NCBI GenBank assembly: GCA_018829445.1
Contig: JAHJTV010000054.1
Coordinates: forward strand, 62,001-126,000
Length of the DNA: 64,000 bases
DNA from: a bacterium
GTDB taxonomy: Bacteria; SAR324; XYD2-FULL-50-16
Reading direction: 5' to 3'
Part shown: piece after piece, positions 10,594 through 20,263 of the stretch
Layout of the letters: each line of letters starts with the position of its first letter
Numbering within the stretch: the first letter of the stretch is position 1
The notes under the pieces: model-generated
Databases searched by the model: none
Told to the model about the DNA's origin: nothing
Seen by the model: the letters and a program-made list of their open reading frames with translations, nothing else
Position numbers and translations under genes: made by a program

Positions 10594-11217
10594 ATGACTA
10601 CGCTTAAGGTGTATAATCTTGAAAAACAAGAGAAAGGTACTGTAGAGCTGCATGATAAGATTGCGGAAATGCCTCTTAATCCTTTTGTATTAAAGGATGC
10701 TGTTGTAGCTTACCAATCATCTCTTCAAATGGGAACTCACAAAGCTAAAGGGCGTTCAGAGGTCGCTGGAAGCGGAAAGAAACTTTTTCGTCAGAAAGGG
10801 ACAGGTAATGCTCGCGTCGGTAACGTACAATCACCGATACGGAGACATGGCGGTGTTGCTTTTGGTCCGGTTCCACGTAGCCACGAGGTTTCAATTAACA
10901 AGAAAGTGAAAAAGAAGGCTTTAGCCTCAGTACTCGCCATGAAGATCAAAAATAGCGAAATACTGGTTGTTGAAGACTTGAAGCTTGTGGATCATAAAAC
11001 AAAAAATTTAGTAAAAATAATGCAAGACCTCAAGCTCGAAAAAACTTTGGTGGTTTTTTCAAAAGAGGAAAAGAATTTTGCTTTAGCATCAAGAAACTTG
11101 CAGTCTGTAAAATGCGTTCATAGTTCAGGCGTCAATGTATTTGATGTTCTTAACCATAAACACACAATTATCACAAAAGACGCTTTGCTGGATATTGAAG
11201 GGAGACTGCTAAAATGA
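10594..11217 (+). CDS. rplD: 50S ribosomal protein L4
   Basis: A 207-residue protein lining the exit tunnel. The KLFRQKGTGNARVGNVQSPI loop segment (tunnel extension) and GGVAFGPVPRSH are typical. The stop overlaps the rplW start by four bases (ATGA), showing translational coupling. In E. coli L4 represses the S10 operon. rplC is missing in front of it. Confidence 0.97.
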   Translation: MTTLKVYNLEKQEKGTVELHDKIAEMPLNPFVLKDAVVAYQSSLQMGTHKAKGRSEVAGSGKKLFRQKGTGNARVGNVQSPIRRHGGVAFGPVPRSHEVSINKKVKKKALASVLAMKIKNSEILVVEDLKLVDHKTKNLVKIMQDLKLEKTLVVFSKEEKNFALASRNLQSVKCVHSSGVNVFDVLNHKHTIITKDALLDIEGRLLK

Positions 11218-11504
11218 AAAGCCAGTTCAATCTAATATCAAGGCCCTATATTACTGAAAAAGTTCTCTTGATGAAAGAAGAGGGAAACAAGGTCGTTTTT
11301 AAAATCCGCAAGGATACCAATAAAATAGAATTGAAAAACGCGATTGAGTCGATCTTTAATGTAACGGTCCAGAATATCAATACGTTAGTTGTTAAAGGGA
11401 AGAAGAAGCGATTAGGCCGTCATGAGGGTAAACGATCAGATTGGAAGAAGGCAATCGTGACACTTAAAGAAGGTGATACCATCGAATACTTTGAAGGTGC
11501 ATAA
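11214..11504 (+). CDS. rplW: 50S ribosomal protein L23
   Basis: This 96-residue protein sits at the tunnel exit and docks SRP and trigger factor. SRPYITEKVLLMKEEGNKVVF at the start and NTLVVKGKKKRLGRHEGKRSDWKKA are characteristic. The start overlaps the end of rplD. Confidence 0.96.
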   Translation: MKSQFNLISRPYITEKVLLMKEEGNKVVFKIRKDTNKIELKNAIESIFNVTVQNINTLVVKGKKKRLGRHEGKRSDWKKAIVTLKEGDTIEYFEGA

Positions 11505-11530
11505 CCTGAACACTTTACTGCAAAGAAAAA

Positions 11531-12361
11531 ATGTCGATTAGAAAGTATAAACCAACCTCTCCCGGAAGAAGAGGGATGAGCGTGTCCGGTTTTGACGAAA
11601 TAACTACCTCAAGACCGGAAAAAAGTCTCCTGACTCCCAAAAAGAGAAAAAGCGGAAGAAACAACCTGGGTAGAATTACCGTCAGGCACATGGGTGGTGG
11701 ACATAAAAGAAGATACAGGATCATCGATTTTAAGAGAGATAAATTCGAAGTACCTGCCAAAGTCAAATCGATTGAATACGACCCAAATCGTACCGCACGA
11801 ATCTGTTTGATTGTGTACGCTGATGGAGAAAAGCGATACATCATTGCTCCTGAAGGAATTAAGGTTGGAGACACCATAATCTCGGGAGAAAAAGCTGATA
11901 TCAAGGTTGGAAATGCTCTGCCCTTGAAAAATATCCCACTTGGAACCCTGATCCACAACATAGAATTGAAGCCGCTGAAAGGTGGGCAGTTGATCAGAAG
12001 CGCAGGAGGATCGGCAACTTTGATGGCCAAGGAAGGATCATATACACATATAAAGCTGAGATCCGGTGAAGTTAGATTGATTCATCAGGAGTGCTTTGCA
12101 ACAATTGGTCAGGTTGGGAACACGGATCATTCACTAATTAAAATCGGGAAAGCCGGTAAATCAAGACATAAGGGAATCAGGCCAACGGTTCGAGGTGTTG
12201 TTATGAACCCAGTGGATCATCCCCATGGTGGTGGTGAAGGTAAAACATCAGGCGGGCGGCATCCGGTAACTCCGTGGGGGAAACCGACGAAAGGTGCTAG
12301 AACAAGGAAAAACAAACGAACGGATGGTTATATTGTAACCAGAAGAAAATCTAAAAAATAG
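11531..12361 (+). CDS. rplB: 50S ribosomal protein L2
   Basis: This 276-residue protein near the peptidyl-transferase centre has the usual [15 protein letters not shown] start, the [19 protein letters not shown] segment and the conserved [18 protein letters not shown] loop with its essential His. It follows rplW by 26 bases and precedes rpsS by 12. Confidence 0.98.
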   Translation: MSIRKYKPTSPGRRGMSVSGFDEITTSRPEKSLLTPKKRKSGRNNLGRITVRHMGGGHKRRYRIIDFKRDKFEVPAKVKSIEYDPNRTARICLIVYADGEKRYIIAPEGIKVGDTIISGEKADIKVGNALPLKNIPLGTLIHNIELKPLKGGQLIRSAGGSATLMAKEGSYTHIKLRSGEVRLIHQECFATIGQVGNTDHSLIKIGKAGKSRHKGIRPTVRGVVMNPVDHPHGGGEGKTSGGRHPVTPWGKPTKGARTRKNKRTDGYIVTRRKSKK

Positions 12362-12373
12362 GGGAGAAGAAAA

Positions 12374-12661
12374 GTGCCAAGATCACTTAAGAAAGGTCCT
12401 TTTATTGATGATCACTTATTAAAAAAGTGCGAAGCGGCTAAACAAAAAGGAGACCGAAAGGTCATAAAAACATGGTCTCGAAGATCTGTTATCCTACCTG
12501 AGTTTGTGGGATTAAATGTAGCTATACACAATGGTAACAAATTTATCCCAATTTTTGTAACTGAGAATATGGTTGGCCATAAGTTTGGAGAGTTTTCTCC
12601 GACTCGAACCTATCGAGGTCACATTACCAAATCAGACAAGCGCAGTAAGAAGGCGAAATGA
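12374..12661 (+). CDS. rpsS: 30S ribosomal protein S19
   Basis: A 95-residue protein of the 30S head. [17 protein letters not shown] and [15 protein letters not shown] are signature segments. The start is GTG, preceded by GGGGAGAAG. The end overlaps the rplV start by four bases (ATGA). Confidence 0.97.
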   Translation: MPRSLKKGPFIDDHLLKKCEAAKQKGDRKVIKTWSRRSVILPEFVGLNVAIHNGNKFIPIFVTENMVGHKFGEFSPTRTYRGHITKSDKRSKKAK

Positions 12662-13020
12662 AAAAGACTATAGATAAAAAAGACAAAGCTTCAATCGCTA
12701 AAGCGTCAATGAGTCATGCGCGGGTTGCTCCCCGTAAAGCAAGACTGGTTATTGAACAGATTCGGGGACTGAATGTTACATATGCTCTAGCAACACTTGA
12801 AAATACAAGACGAAGCGCGAATCCAATAGTGGTAAAAGTACTAAGATCTGCGATAGCAAATGCTGTTGAAAAAGACAGCTCGGTGAATCCCGACGATCTT
12901 ATTATTACAGAGGCTAGAGTTGACAAAGGTCGAACACTAAAACGAATCAGACCAAGGGCGATGGGAAGAGCAACACAAATATTGAAGCACTCAAGTCATA
13001 TTTCTCTTTCTGTCGGTTAA
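12658..13020 (+). CDS. rplV: 50S ribosomal protein L22
   Basis: A 120-residue tunnel protein, shown by [19 protein letters not shown] and the C-terminal [19 protein letters not shown] hairpin region. It has a short Lys/Asp-rich N-terminal extension ([11 protein letters not shown]) before the core. Translationally coupled to rpsS. Confidence 0.97.
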   Translation: MKKTIDKKDKASIAKASMSHARVAPRKARLVIEQIRGLNVTYALATLENTRRSANPIVVKVLRSAIANAVEKDSSVNPDDLIITEARVDKGRTLKRIRPRAMGRATQILKHSSHISLSVG

Positions 13021-13062
13021 ACAATTTCAACATTTTATCCTTATTAGATCAGGAGGAAAGAT

Positions 13063-13737
13063 TTGGGACAAAAAGTCAACCCGATTGGGCTTAGATTAGG
13101 TATTACTAAAAGCTGGCAATCAAACTGGTACGCAGAAAAAAGATATGCAGATATTCTGCTGGAAGACATAAAGATCAAGGAATACATCAACAAAGAACTT
13201 CGACACGCTGGGATTGCACAAGTCGAGATTGAGCGCGCCGCAAAAAATCTGAAGATTTACATCCACGCCATGAGACCCGGGATTATTATCGGTCGAAAAG
13301 GCGAAGAAGCAGAGAAGGTAAAAAAGCGTATCGCATTGATTGTTAAACATCAGGATTTGGTTGTAAATATTAAGGAAGTAAAAAGACCGGAAGTCGATGC
13401 CCAGCTTTTGGCTAATAATATAGCTATGCAATTGGAAAGAAGGGTTGCCTTTCGAAGGGTTATGAAAAAGACCTTACAAAATGTGATGAGATTTGATGTA
13501 ACTGGCTGTAAGATTATGGTGGCTGGAAGGTTGAACGGAGCTGAAATGGCGAGGACCGAATGGATTCTCGAAGGAAGAATTCCTCTTCATACATTAAAAG
13601 CAGATATTAATTACGCAGTTGCGAAAGCTAAAACAATTTACGGAATCCTGGGGGTTAAGGTTTGGGTTTTTAACGAGCCAAAAAAAGCAGCAACCCGCGG
13701 ACGAAGAAGAAGAAGGAAGTTCAATAAGGAGACTTAG
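13063..13737 (+). CDS. rpsC: 30S ribosomal protein S3
   Basis: This 224-residue protein of the mRNA entry channel has a KH domain ([19 protein letters not shown]) and ends in a basic GRRRRRKF tail. The start is TTG, chosen because [17 protein letters not shown] must be the N terminus and an AGGAGG site lies just upstream. rplP begins two bases after its stop. Confidence 0.97.
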   Translation: MGQKVNPIGLRLGITKSWQSNWYAEKRYADILLEDIKIKEYINKELRHAGIAQVEIERAAKNLKIYIHAMRPGIIIGRKGEEAEKVKKRIALIVKHQDLVVNIKEVKRPEVDAQLLANNIAMQLERRVAFRRVMKKTLQNVMRFDVTGCKIMVAGRLNGAEMARTEWILEGRIPLHTLKADINYAVAKAKTIYGILGVKVWVFNEPKKAATRGRRRRRKFNKET

Positions 13738-13739
13738 TC

Positions 13740-14150
13740 ATGTTAATGCCTTCAAGGACAAAATATCGTAAGAGACAGACGGGAAGAATCACCGGAGAAG
13801 CTTCCAGAGGAAACAAAATCAATTTTGGTTCACTCGCCATTCAAGCTGTCGGCAGGGGATTCATCACATCAAGACAGATAGAAGCAAGCAGGCGGGCTAT
13901 GACCCGTTATGTGAAAAGAGATGGAAAAATATGGATTCGGATTTTTCCGCACAAACCCATTACTAAAAAACCCGCAGAAACACGGATGGGTAAAGGAAAA
14001 GGATCTGTTGATCATTGGGTGTGCCCCGTAAAGCCTGGGCGGATACTTTTCGAGATTGAAGGAGTCAGTCCTGAAATTGCAAGGGAAGCCTTTAAATTAG
14101 CTCAGTATAAACTTCCAATAAAGACGACGATTATTTCAAGAGAGGATTAA
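13740..14150 (+). CDS. rplP: 50S ribosomal protein L16
   Basis: This 136-residue protein of the A-site region starts [16 protein letters not shown] as in most bacteria. [19 protein letters not shown] and the [19 protein letters not shown] loop with the conserved Arg are present. Two bases follow before rpmC. Confidence 0.97.
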   Translation: MLMPSRTKYRKRQTGRITGEASRGNKINFGSLAIQAVGRGFITSRQIEASRRAMTRYVKRDGKIWIRIFPHKPITKKPAETRMGKGKGSVDHWVCPVKPGRILFEIEGVSPEIAREAFKLAQYKLPIKTTIISRED

Positions 14151-14152
14151 AA

Positions 14153-14335
14153 ATGAAAGCTGCTGAATTTCGACAACTTTCAGAAGAGGATTTAAAATCC
14201 AAAATAAGAAATTTGGAGGAAAATCTTTTTCGATTAAGATGCAATAAAACAATTGGCCAGCTTGAGGACACGTCCGCTCTTAAACAAGCTAGAAGGGATA
14301 TTGCCAGGGCAAAAACAATTTTGGGCGAACTGTAG
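14153..14335 (+). CDS. rpmC: 50S ribosomal protein L29
   Basis: A 60-residue two-helix protein near the tunnel exit. The LEENLFRLRCNKTIGQLED and IARAKTILGEL segments match the family. Its place between rplP and rpsQ is the usual one. Confidence 0.93.
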   Translation: MKAAEFRQLSEEDLKSKIRNLEENLFRLRCNKTIGQLEDTSALKQARRDIARAKTILGEL

Positions 14336-14382
14336 TTTTCTATCTATTAAAAAAGTTTCAGGATTGCCACATTAGGAAAAAA

Positions 14383-14655
14383 ATGGAGAATACCAAGAAA
14401 ATTATTCAAAGACGTCGAAAAGTGCTACTAGGTACTGTTACAAGCGATAAAATGGAAAAAACGGCTGTTGTGAATGTTGAAAGAACCATTCAACACCCGC
14501 TTTATAAGAAAACCGTTAAAAGATCAAAGCGATACAAAATTCACGATGAACAAAATGATTGTAGCATTGGTGATCTTGTAAAACTGGTCGAATGTAGACC
14601 TATTAGTAAAGATAAATGCTGGCGACTGTTGGAAGTTGTGCGTAAAGCCGTTTAA
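14383..14655 (+). CDS. rpsQ: 30S ribosomal protein S17
   Basis: A 90-residue OB-fold protein binding 16S rRNA. GTVTSDKMEKTAVVNVER and the HPLYKKTVKRSKRYKIHDE segments are typical. It lies between rpmC and rplN as usual. Confidence 0.96.
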   Translation: MENTKKIIQRRRKVLLGTVTSDKMEKTAVVNVERTIQHPLYKKTVKRSKRYKIHDEQNDCSIGDLVKLVECRPISKDKCWRLLEVVRKAV

Positions 14656-14689
14656 TTAACGAAAAATTGGAAGTGAGAGGAGAAGTTCG

Positions 14690-15058
14690 ATGATACAAAC
14701 TCAATCGCGGATGGAAGTCGCCGATAACTCAGGAGCCAAGGTAATCCAGTGTATTAAAGTCCTTGGTGGCTCCGGTCGAAGATACGCAAGAATCGGTGAT
14801 CTTATTGTGGCTTCCGTAAAACAAGCTGCACCACAGAGCAAAGTTAAAGCTGGAGAAGTTGTGAAAGCAGTTATTGTAAGGACAGCTTACCCAACTCAAA
14901 GGAACGATGGCACGACAATTCGGTTTGACACCAATGCTGCCGTGATTTTAAATCCGAAACTCGAACCAATCGGTACTCGTATTTTTGGTCCGGTAGGAAG
15001 AGAACTGCGGAACAAGAATTTTATGAAGATCGTTTCATTGGCTCCCGAAGTTGTTTAA
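14690..15058 (+). CDS. rplN: 50S ribosomal protein L14
   Basis: A 122-residue protein of the subunit interface, with [18 protein letters not shown] at the start and [22 protein letters not shown] at the end, both near invariant. A GAGAGGAG site precedes the ATG. Confidence 0.98.
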   Translation: MIQTQSRMEVADNSGAKVIQCIKVLGGSGRRYARIGDLIVASVKQAAPQSKVKAGEVVKAVIVRTAYPTQRNDGTTIRFDTNAAVILNPKLEPIGTRIFGPVGRELRNKNFMKIVSLAPEVV

Positions 15059-15080
15059 TCAAATTAGTTAAGAGACCAAC

Positions 15081-15437
15081 ATGAATACCAAGAAAAAAAA
15101 GGGAGTGCCATTAACAAAGAAGAAACTCCTGTTGAAAAGAGGCGACGTCGTCAAGGTGATTTGTGGAAAGGATAAAGGAACCACAGGTAAGATAGTGAGC
15201 ATAGACAGGTACCGAGAGCGTGTGGTGGTTGAAGGCGTGAACATGGTGACAAAGCACGTAAAACCTCGACAGGCTGGTCAAGAAGGGAAAATCGTAAGAT
15301 TTGAAGCTCCAATCCATTATTCGAATGTACTTCTATTTTGCAAGAAGAGTGGTAAAGGCGAAAGAATAAAAATTCAAATCAACGATGATAATACCAAAAC
15401 TCGGATTTTTGCAAAATCAAACATTCCAGTTGATTAA
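15081..15437 (+). CDS. rplX: 50S ribosomal protein L24
   Basis: A 118-residue KOW-domain protein that starts 50S assembly. The KOW core is RGDVVKVICGKDKGTTGKIV, followed by VVVEGVNMVTKHVKP. It has a Lys-rich N-terminal extension of about 15 residues. Confidence 0.96.
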   Translation: MNTKKKKGVPLTKKKLLLKRGDVVKVICGKDKGTTGKIVSIDRYRERVVVEGVNMVTKHVKPRQAGQEGKIVRFEAPIHYSNVLLFCKKSGKGERIKIQINDDNTKTRIFAKSNIPVD

Positions 15438-15450
15438 TTGAGGTCAGAAA

Positions 15451-15993
15451 GTGTCAACACTACGCGAAAAATATAGAACAACAGTAATCGATATTCTGAA
15501 AAAGGAATTGAAGATAAAGAATGTTCATCAAATCCCCAAGGTCGAAAAAGTTATAATCAATGTTGGTGCTGGTGAAGCAATTCAGAATGTCAAATGTCTT
15601 GAGGTTATCCAGGATTACATAAAAGATATTGCTGGACAAAAACCGGTAGTAAGAAAGGCAAAAAAGTCAATAGCCAGTTTTAAACTACGAGAAGGGCAGC
15701 CTATTGGAGTTAAGGTAACCTTAAGAAGAGGAATGATGTATGATTTCTTGGAAAGGTTAATCAATACAGCGCTTCCAAGGGTTAGAGATTTTAAGGGTAT
15801 TCCTAACAAAGCTTTTGATGGAAGAGGAAATTACACGTTGGGAATTAAAGAACAACTTGTATTCCCCGAGGTCAATTACGAAAAAATTGATCAAGTAAGG
15901 GGTATGAACATCACTATCGTAACAACTGCCAAGACTGATGAAGAGGGGAAATTGTTGCTATCATCTCTTGGTTTACCATTTAGAAAAAATTAG
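15451..15993 (+). CDS. rplE: 50S ribosomal protein L5
   Basis: A 180-residue 5S rRNA-binding protein. [32 protein letters not shown] and the C-terminal [20 protein letters not shown] are diagnostic. The start is GTG after a TTGAGG ribosome site. Confidence 0.97.
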   Translation: MSTLREKYRTTVIDILKKELKIKNVHQIPKVEKVIINVGAGEAIQNVKCLEVIQDYIKDIAGQKPVVRKAKKSIASFKLREGQPIGVKVTLRRGMMYDFLERLINTALPRVRDFKGIPNKAFDGRGNYTLGIKEQLVFPEVNYEKIDQVRGMNITIVTTAKTDEEGKLLLSSLGLPFRKN

Positions 15994-16002
15994 AGAAACG
16001 GA

Positions 16003-16188
16003 ATGGCAAAAAAGTCTTGGATAGCTAAAGCAAAAAGACCCGCAAAATTCAAAGTTCGTCAAAATAGTCGATGTGCAATTTGTGGACGATCAAGGGGATA
16101 CATAAGAAAGTTCGGAATTTGCCGAATATGTTTCAGAATACGAGCCGGTTTTGGACAACTACCAGGGGTTACCAAATCTAGTTGGTAG
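16003..16188 (+). CDS. rpsN: 30S ribosomal protein S14, zinc-binding form
   Basis: A 61-residue short (type Z) S14. Two CxxC pairs, CAIC and CRIC, bind zinc. [18 protein letters not shown] and the [13 protein letters not shown] end match this form rather than the longer zinc-free S14. It begins nine bases after rplE. Confidence 0.97.
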   Translation: MAKKSWIAKAKRPAKFKVRQNSRCAICGRSRGYIRKFGICRICFRIRAGFGQLPGVTKSSW

Positions 16189-16242
16189 TCGCGGCTGATC
16201 TGATTATTCATTTTTTTAACAAAGAAGCAACCGGGTAAACTC

Positions 16243-16641
16243 ATGTCAATGTCTGATCCTATTGCAGATATGCTAACTCGTATGAGGAATGCTGTTCTGC
16301 GAGAACACAAAAAAGTCACTATTCCTTCTTCAAAGATCAAGGAAAATATTGCAAAGGTGCTGAAAGATGAAGGATTCATTAGTGATTTCCTTATTCAAGA
16401 TGCTCCAGTAGGTAAAGAACTGGTCATATCACTAAGGTATACTGCCAAGGGCGAACCGAATATCAGAACCCTGCAGAGAGTAAGTAAACCAGGACTAAGA
16501 ATATTCAAAGGATTTAAATCGTTAAAACCGCTGCTTAATGGGCAAGGCATTTATGTTATTTCCACCTCAAATGGTGTAATGTCAGACGCTCAGTGCAAAA
16601 AAGAAAAGATTGGTGGCGAAATTATCTGCGCTGTAAGTTAA
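16243..16641 (+). CDS. rpsH: 30S ribosomal protein S8
   Basis: A 132-residue protein organising the central domain of 16S rRNA. MSMSDPIADMLTRMRNA at the start, and VISTSNGVMSDAQCKKEKIG with GGEIICAV at the end, are hallmarks. The first of two close ATGs is preferred because many S8 proteins begin MSM. In E. coli S8 represses the spc operon. Confidence 0.97.
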   Translation: MSMSDPIADMLTRMRNAVLREHKKVTIPSSKIKENIAKVLKDEGFISDFLIQDAPVGKELVISLRYTAKGEPNIRTLQRVSKPGLRIFKGFKSLKPLLNGQGIYVISTSNGVMSDAQCKKEKIGGEIICAVS

Positions 16642-16677
16642 CTACAGAAAAACAGGATATTAAGGGAGAATAGGAAA

Positions 16678-17220
16678 ATGTCCAGACTTGGTAAAAGACC
16701 GGTCGCCTTGAGTTCAAAGATTACCGCTGATTACAAGAATCGGCAGCTCAAAGTTAAGGGTCCTATTGGAGAGATGCAGTTTGATATTCCAGCCGGAGTA
16801 GAACTGGATGTAAACAAAGAAGACATCAAAGTAATCGTCAATTTTGATGAAAGAGAAAGCCGTGTAATGGGGGGAACAATACGATCACTCATTAACAACA
16901 TGGTGGTTGGTGTTGACGAAGGATTCAAGAAAGTACTGGTATTAGTGGGCGTTGGGTACAGAGCTCAGGTGTCAGGGCAGAAGTTGACATTAGCTTTGGG
17001 ATATTCTCATCCAATTGAGTATCAACTACCAAAAGTGGTAACTGCGCAGGTTGATGGTACAACAAAGATTACATTGACCAGTTGTGATAAACAGGTTTTA
17101 GGGCAGACCGCAGCTGAAATAAGAAAATATCGTCCACCTGAACCATATAAGGGTAAGGGGATTTTATTTGAAGGTGAGCAGATCATTAGAAAAGCTGGAA
17201 AAGCTGGAAAAGGCTCTTAA
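16678..17220 (+). CDS. rplF: 50S ribosomal protein L6
   Basis: A 180-residue protein with two similar halves. SRLGKRPVALSSKI at the start, and the GYSHPIEYQLP and RKYRPPEPYKGKGI segments, identify it. A GGGAG site precedes the ATG. Confidence 0.97.
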   Translation: MSRLGKRPVALSSKITADYKNRQLKVKGPIGEMQFDIPAGVELDVNKEDIKVIVNFDERESRVMGGTIRSLINNMVVGVDEGFKKVLVLVGVGYRAQVSGQKLTLALGYSHPIEYQLPKVVTAQVDGTTKITLTSCDKQVLGQTAAEIRKYRPPEPYKGKGILFEGEQIIRKAGKAGKGS

Positions 17221-17302
17221 TAAAACCGAAATCGTTGTTGCGATCACTATTAGCACCAGTTTCATTGCATATTTTAGATTAAAATATTAAAGATAAAAGA
17301 AA

Positions 17303-17674
17303 ATGGAAGCAGCAAAGAAAAGAATACTTGCGAGAAAGAGAAACAAAGCGCATGTTCGGAAAAAAATTAGTGGAACTCCGGAAATACTGAGAGTATCAGT
17401 GTTCAGAAGTTCAAAGCATATTTACGGTCAGGCAATCGATGATAAAAGTGCAAAAACGATTTGCAGTGTTTCGACGCTAGAGAGTGACGTGAAAGAGAAG
17501 ATTGAAGGGCATTCGGGGAATAAGGCAACTGCGAAAATCGTCGGGAAAGTACTTGGTGAAAAACTATCTGCCAAAGGATATGATAAGATCGTTTTTGATA
17601 GAAACGGATATTTATATCACGGGCGGATTAAAAGTTTTGCAGATGGCATCAGAGAAGCCGGTATTAAATTTTAA
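17303..17674 (+). CDS. rplR: 50S ribosomal protein L18
   Basis: A 123-residue 5S rRNA-binding protein. RLSVFRSSKHIYGQ-type and FDRNGYLYHGRIKSFADGIREAG-type segments are present. An 82-base gap separates it from rplF, longer than most gaps in this block, and I see no clear signal in it. Confidence 0.96.
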   Translation: MEAAKKRILARKRNKAHVRKKISGTPEILRVSVFRSSKHIYGQAIDDKSAKTICSVSTLESDVKEKIEGHSGNKATAKIVGKVLGEKLSAKGYDKIVFDRNGYLYHGRIKSFADGIREAGIKF

Positions 17675-17697
17675 TATTTTTATCCTGAGGTGAAGTT

Positions 17698-18201
17698 TTG
17701 GCTGAGAACGAAAAAAGCGAATTCATTGAAAAAGTCATTGAAGTCAAGCGGGTATCGAAAGTGGTTAAGGGCGGTAGACGGTTTAGCTTCAGCGCTCTGG
17801 TTGTTGTCGGAGACGGCAAAGGGCGGGCCGGTACCGGTATGGGAAAAGCAAACGAAGTAATTGAAGCGGTCAGAAAAGGTACAGAGAAGGCGAAGCGAGC
17901 CATGAAGGTGTTTTGTGTTTACAAGAATACAATTCCTCATGAGGTCATGGGCAAGCATGGTGCTGCCAAGGTTTTAATAAAGCCATCTAAGCCAGGTAGC
18001 GGTATCATATCGTCAGGAGCCGTCAGAGCCGTTGTTGAAGCCGTTGGAATAAAAGACATTAATGCAAAGGCTTTGGGTTCAAATAACGTTCATAATTTAG
18101 TTAATGCTACTGTGAATGGCTTACAGCAGATAAAAAGCTTTGCTGAGATTGCCGAAAGACGTCAGAAACCAGTAGATGATATTTGTTTAATCGATTTTTA
18201 G
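17698..18201 (+). CDS. rpsE: 30S ribosomal protein S5
   Basis: A 167-residue protein involved in accuracy and mRNA unwinding. The RVSKVVKGGRRFSFSALVVV start and the GMGKANEVIEAVRKG and GVRAVVEA-like segments fit. The start is TTG, chosen because it gives the normal N terminus (AENEKSEFIEKVIEVKRVSK) after a TGAGG ribosome site. Confidence 0.97.
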   Translation: MAENEKSEFIEKVIEVKRVSKVVKGGRRFSFSALVVVGDGKGRAGTGMGKANEVIEAVRKGTEKAKRAMKVFCVYKNTIPHEVMGKHGAAKVLIKPSKPGSGIISSGAVRAVVEAVGIKDINAKALGSNNVHNLVNATVNGLQQIKSFAEIAERRQKPVDDICLIDF

Positions 18202-18211
18202 TGATTCAAAA

Positions 18212-18394
18212 ATGGCTGGACAATTAGAAGTAAAATTGATCAAAAGCGGAATTGGATTTCCCAGGGATCAGAGAGATACTATCAAAGGTTTAGGTTTAAG
18301 AAAACTTCAGCAGAGTAGAATCCTGAACGACACACCTGCCATAAGGGGAATGATAAAAAAGATTATACATTTGGTTGAATATCGAGAGGTATAA
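18212..18394 (+). CDS. rpmD: 50S ribosomal protein L30
   Basis: A 60-residue protein. The KLIKSGIGFPRDQRDTIKGL and GLRKLQQSRILNDTPAIRGM segments are diagnostic. It lies ten bases after rpsE and 55 before rplO. Confidence 0.94.
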   Translation: MAGQLEVKLIKSGIGFPRDQRDTIKGLGLRKLQQSRILNDTPAIRGMIKKIIHLVEYREV

Positions 18395-18449
18395 GGCTGT
18401 TTGGTGATCACTCCTATATAAATTCAAACCTTATCAAGTTAAAAGACAA

Positions 18450-18899
18450 ATGCTACATAATTTAGAAAATGCCCCGGGATCAGTAAAGAACCGGAAGAGA
18501 GTCGGAAGGGGGCAAGGATCAACAGATGGGAAAACATCTGGTCGAGGCCATAAGGGGCAGAATTCAAGATCAGGAAGCAAAAGAAGAATTGGTTTTGAGG
18601 GTGGACAGATGCCACTTCACCGAAGACTGCCAAAAAAGGGGTTTAGGAATATTTTTAGAAAAGAATATTCTATTGTCAATCTTGCAGATATTATCGACTG
18701 TAAAAAAATAAATCACGGCGAGCCGATCACCGCTTCCGCATTGATGGAATCTGGACTTATTAAGAACCAAAAGATGCCGGTTAAGATTTTGGGTGATGGA
18801 AACCTGGAACTGGCTTTGACTATTGAAGCACAAAAATTCAGCGCCTCTGCAGAGAAGAAGATTCAAGACGCAGGCGGAAAAGCAACCGTGATACAATAA
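18450..18899 (+). CDS. rplO: 50S ribosomal protein L15
   Basis: A 149-residue protein. MLHNLENAPGSVKNRKRVGR and the Gly-rich GQGSTDGKTSGRGHKGQNSR start are typical, as are FEGGQMPLHRRLPKKGF and the AEKKIQDAGGK end. secY starts six bases downstream. Confidence 0.97.
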   Translation: MLHNLENAPGSVKNRKRVGRGQGSTDGKTSGRGHKGQNSRSGSKRRIGFEGGQMPLHRRLPKKGFRNIFRKEYSIVNLADIIDCKKINHGEPITASALMESGLIKNQKMPVKILGDGNLELALTIEAQKFSASAEKKIQDAGGKATVIQ

Positions 18900-18905
18900 C
18901 TTGAT

Positions 18906-20219
18906 ATGCTGGAAGTATTTAAGAATATAATAGGGATTGAAGAGTTAAGGAAAAGAATTTCTTTTTCTTTGGCCATGTTGATTGTTTTTCGTATTGGAGC
19001 TCATATACCAGTACCAGGGATCGACAGTACTGCACTCGCTGCATTTTTTCAAGCTAATGCCAAAGGTATACTTGGAAATCTTGACATGTTTTCCGGTGGA
19101 GCGTTGAGGAACATGACGATTTTTGCTCTCGGAATAATGCCATATATCAGCGCATCAATCATTATGCAGCTTTTAACAGCCGTTTTTCCTTATTTGGAGC
19201 GATTATCCAAGGAGGGAGAGGCTGGCCGAAAGAAGATAACCCAGTACACTCGATACGGCACAATCATTTTGAGTATCGTTCAGGGTTTCGGAATAGCGGT
19301 AGGTTTAGAAAGTATGGCTCTAACCGGAAACCGAGTGGTATTGGCAGGTATTGGTTCTTGGGCTTTCAGATTTACGACCGTCATTACTTTAACAGCCGGT
19401 ACTGCATTTATAATGTGGATGGGTGAGCAGATGAGCGAGAGAGGCATTGGAAACGGTATTTCTCTTATTATTTTTGCAGGAATTGTTGTAGGGATTCCGA
19501 CTGCATCCATTCAATCGATCGCACTGTTTCAGACCGGTGAATTGACGCTGTTTATCCTTATTATGGTAGGGATAATAGCTTTAGCAGTAATCGGAGTGGT
19601 TATCTTTTTTGAAACTGCTCAAAGAAAAATACCGATTCAATACGCCAGGAGGCAACAGGGAAATCGAGTTTTTGGTGGCCAGTTTACACATTTGCCACTT
19701 AAAATTAACGCTTCCGGAGTAATCCCGCCAATCTTTGCTTCTTCAATTCTAATGTTTCCAAACACAATTACCGGTTTTACCAGTGTAGAATGGTTACAGA
19801 GAATTGGCAGTTATTTGATGCCAGGTAAGTTCTTTTATAGCTTAGTGTTTGTCATTTTAATTTTCTTTTTCTGCTTTTTTTACACTGCGATTCAGTATAA
19901 TCCAGTGAAAATTGCAGAGGAGTTAAAAAGGCATGGTGGTTTTGTTCCTGGTATAAGACCAGGCGCAAAGACGGCAAATTATTTGAATCTTGTGTTATCT
20001 AGGTTAACATTCGGGGGTGCGATATACCTGTCCGCAATCTGCGTTTTGCCCAGTATTTTGATAGCCTATTTCAACGTCCCTTTTTATCTGGGAGGAACAG
20101 CGCTATTGATCGTCGTTGGTGTGGCTTTAGACACCAACGGTCAAGTGGAGACTTTTTTATTAAATCAAAATTACGACGGATTTATTCGAAAAAGTAAAAA
20201 ACGCAAAAGAAGATACTAA
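18906..20219 (+). CDS. secY: Protein translocase channel SecY
   Basis: A 437-residue inner-membrane protein with ten predicted helices that forms the Sec channel. FRIGAHIPVPGIDSTAL, LGIMPYISASIIMQLL, YTRYGTIILS, and GRQQGNRVFGG-like and GFVPGIRPG segments are conserved. It follows rplO closely and is followed by adk, the order found in many bacteria. Confidence 0.97.
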   Translation: MLEVFKNIIGIEELRKRISFSLAMLIVFRIGAHIPVPGIDSTALAAFFQANAKGILGNLDMFSGGALRNMTIFALGIMPYISASIIMQLLTAVFPYLERLSKEGEAGRKKITQYTRYGTIILSIVQGFGIAVGLESMALTGNRVVLAGIGSWAFRFTTVITLTAGTAFIMWMGEQMSERGIGNGISLIIFAGIVVGIPTASIQSIALFQTGELTLFILIMVGIIALAVIGVVIFFETAQRKIPIQYARRQQGNRVFGGQFTHLPLKINASGVIPPIFASSILMFPNTITGFTSVEWLQRIGSYLMPGKFFYSLVFVILIFFFCFFYTAIQYNPVKIAEELKRHGGFVPGIRPGAKTANYLNLVLSRLTFGGAIYLSAICVLPSILIAYFNVPFYLGGTALLIVVGVALDTNGQVETFLLNQNYDGFIRKSKKRKRRY

Positions 20220-20263
20220 AAAAAAGTGGAAGTTAACGTTAATTCAAAACGATAAAGGCAACT

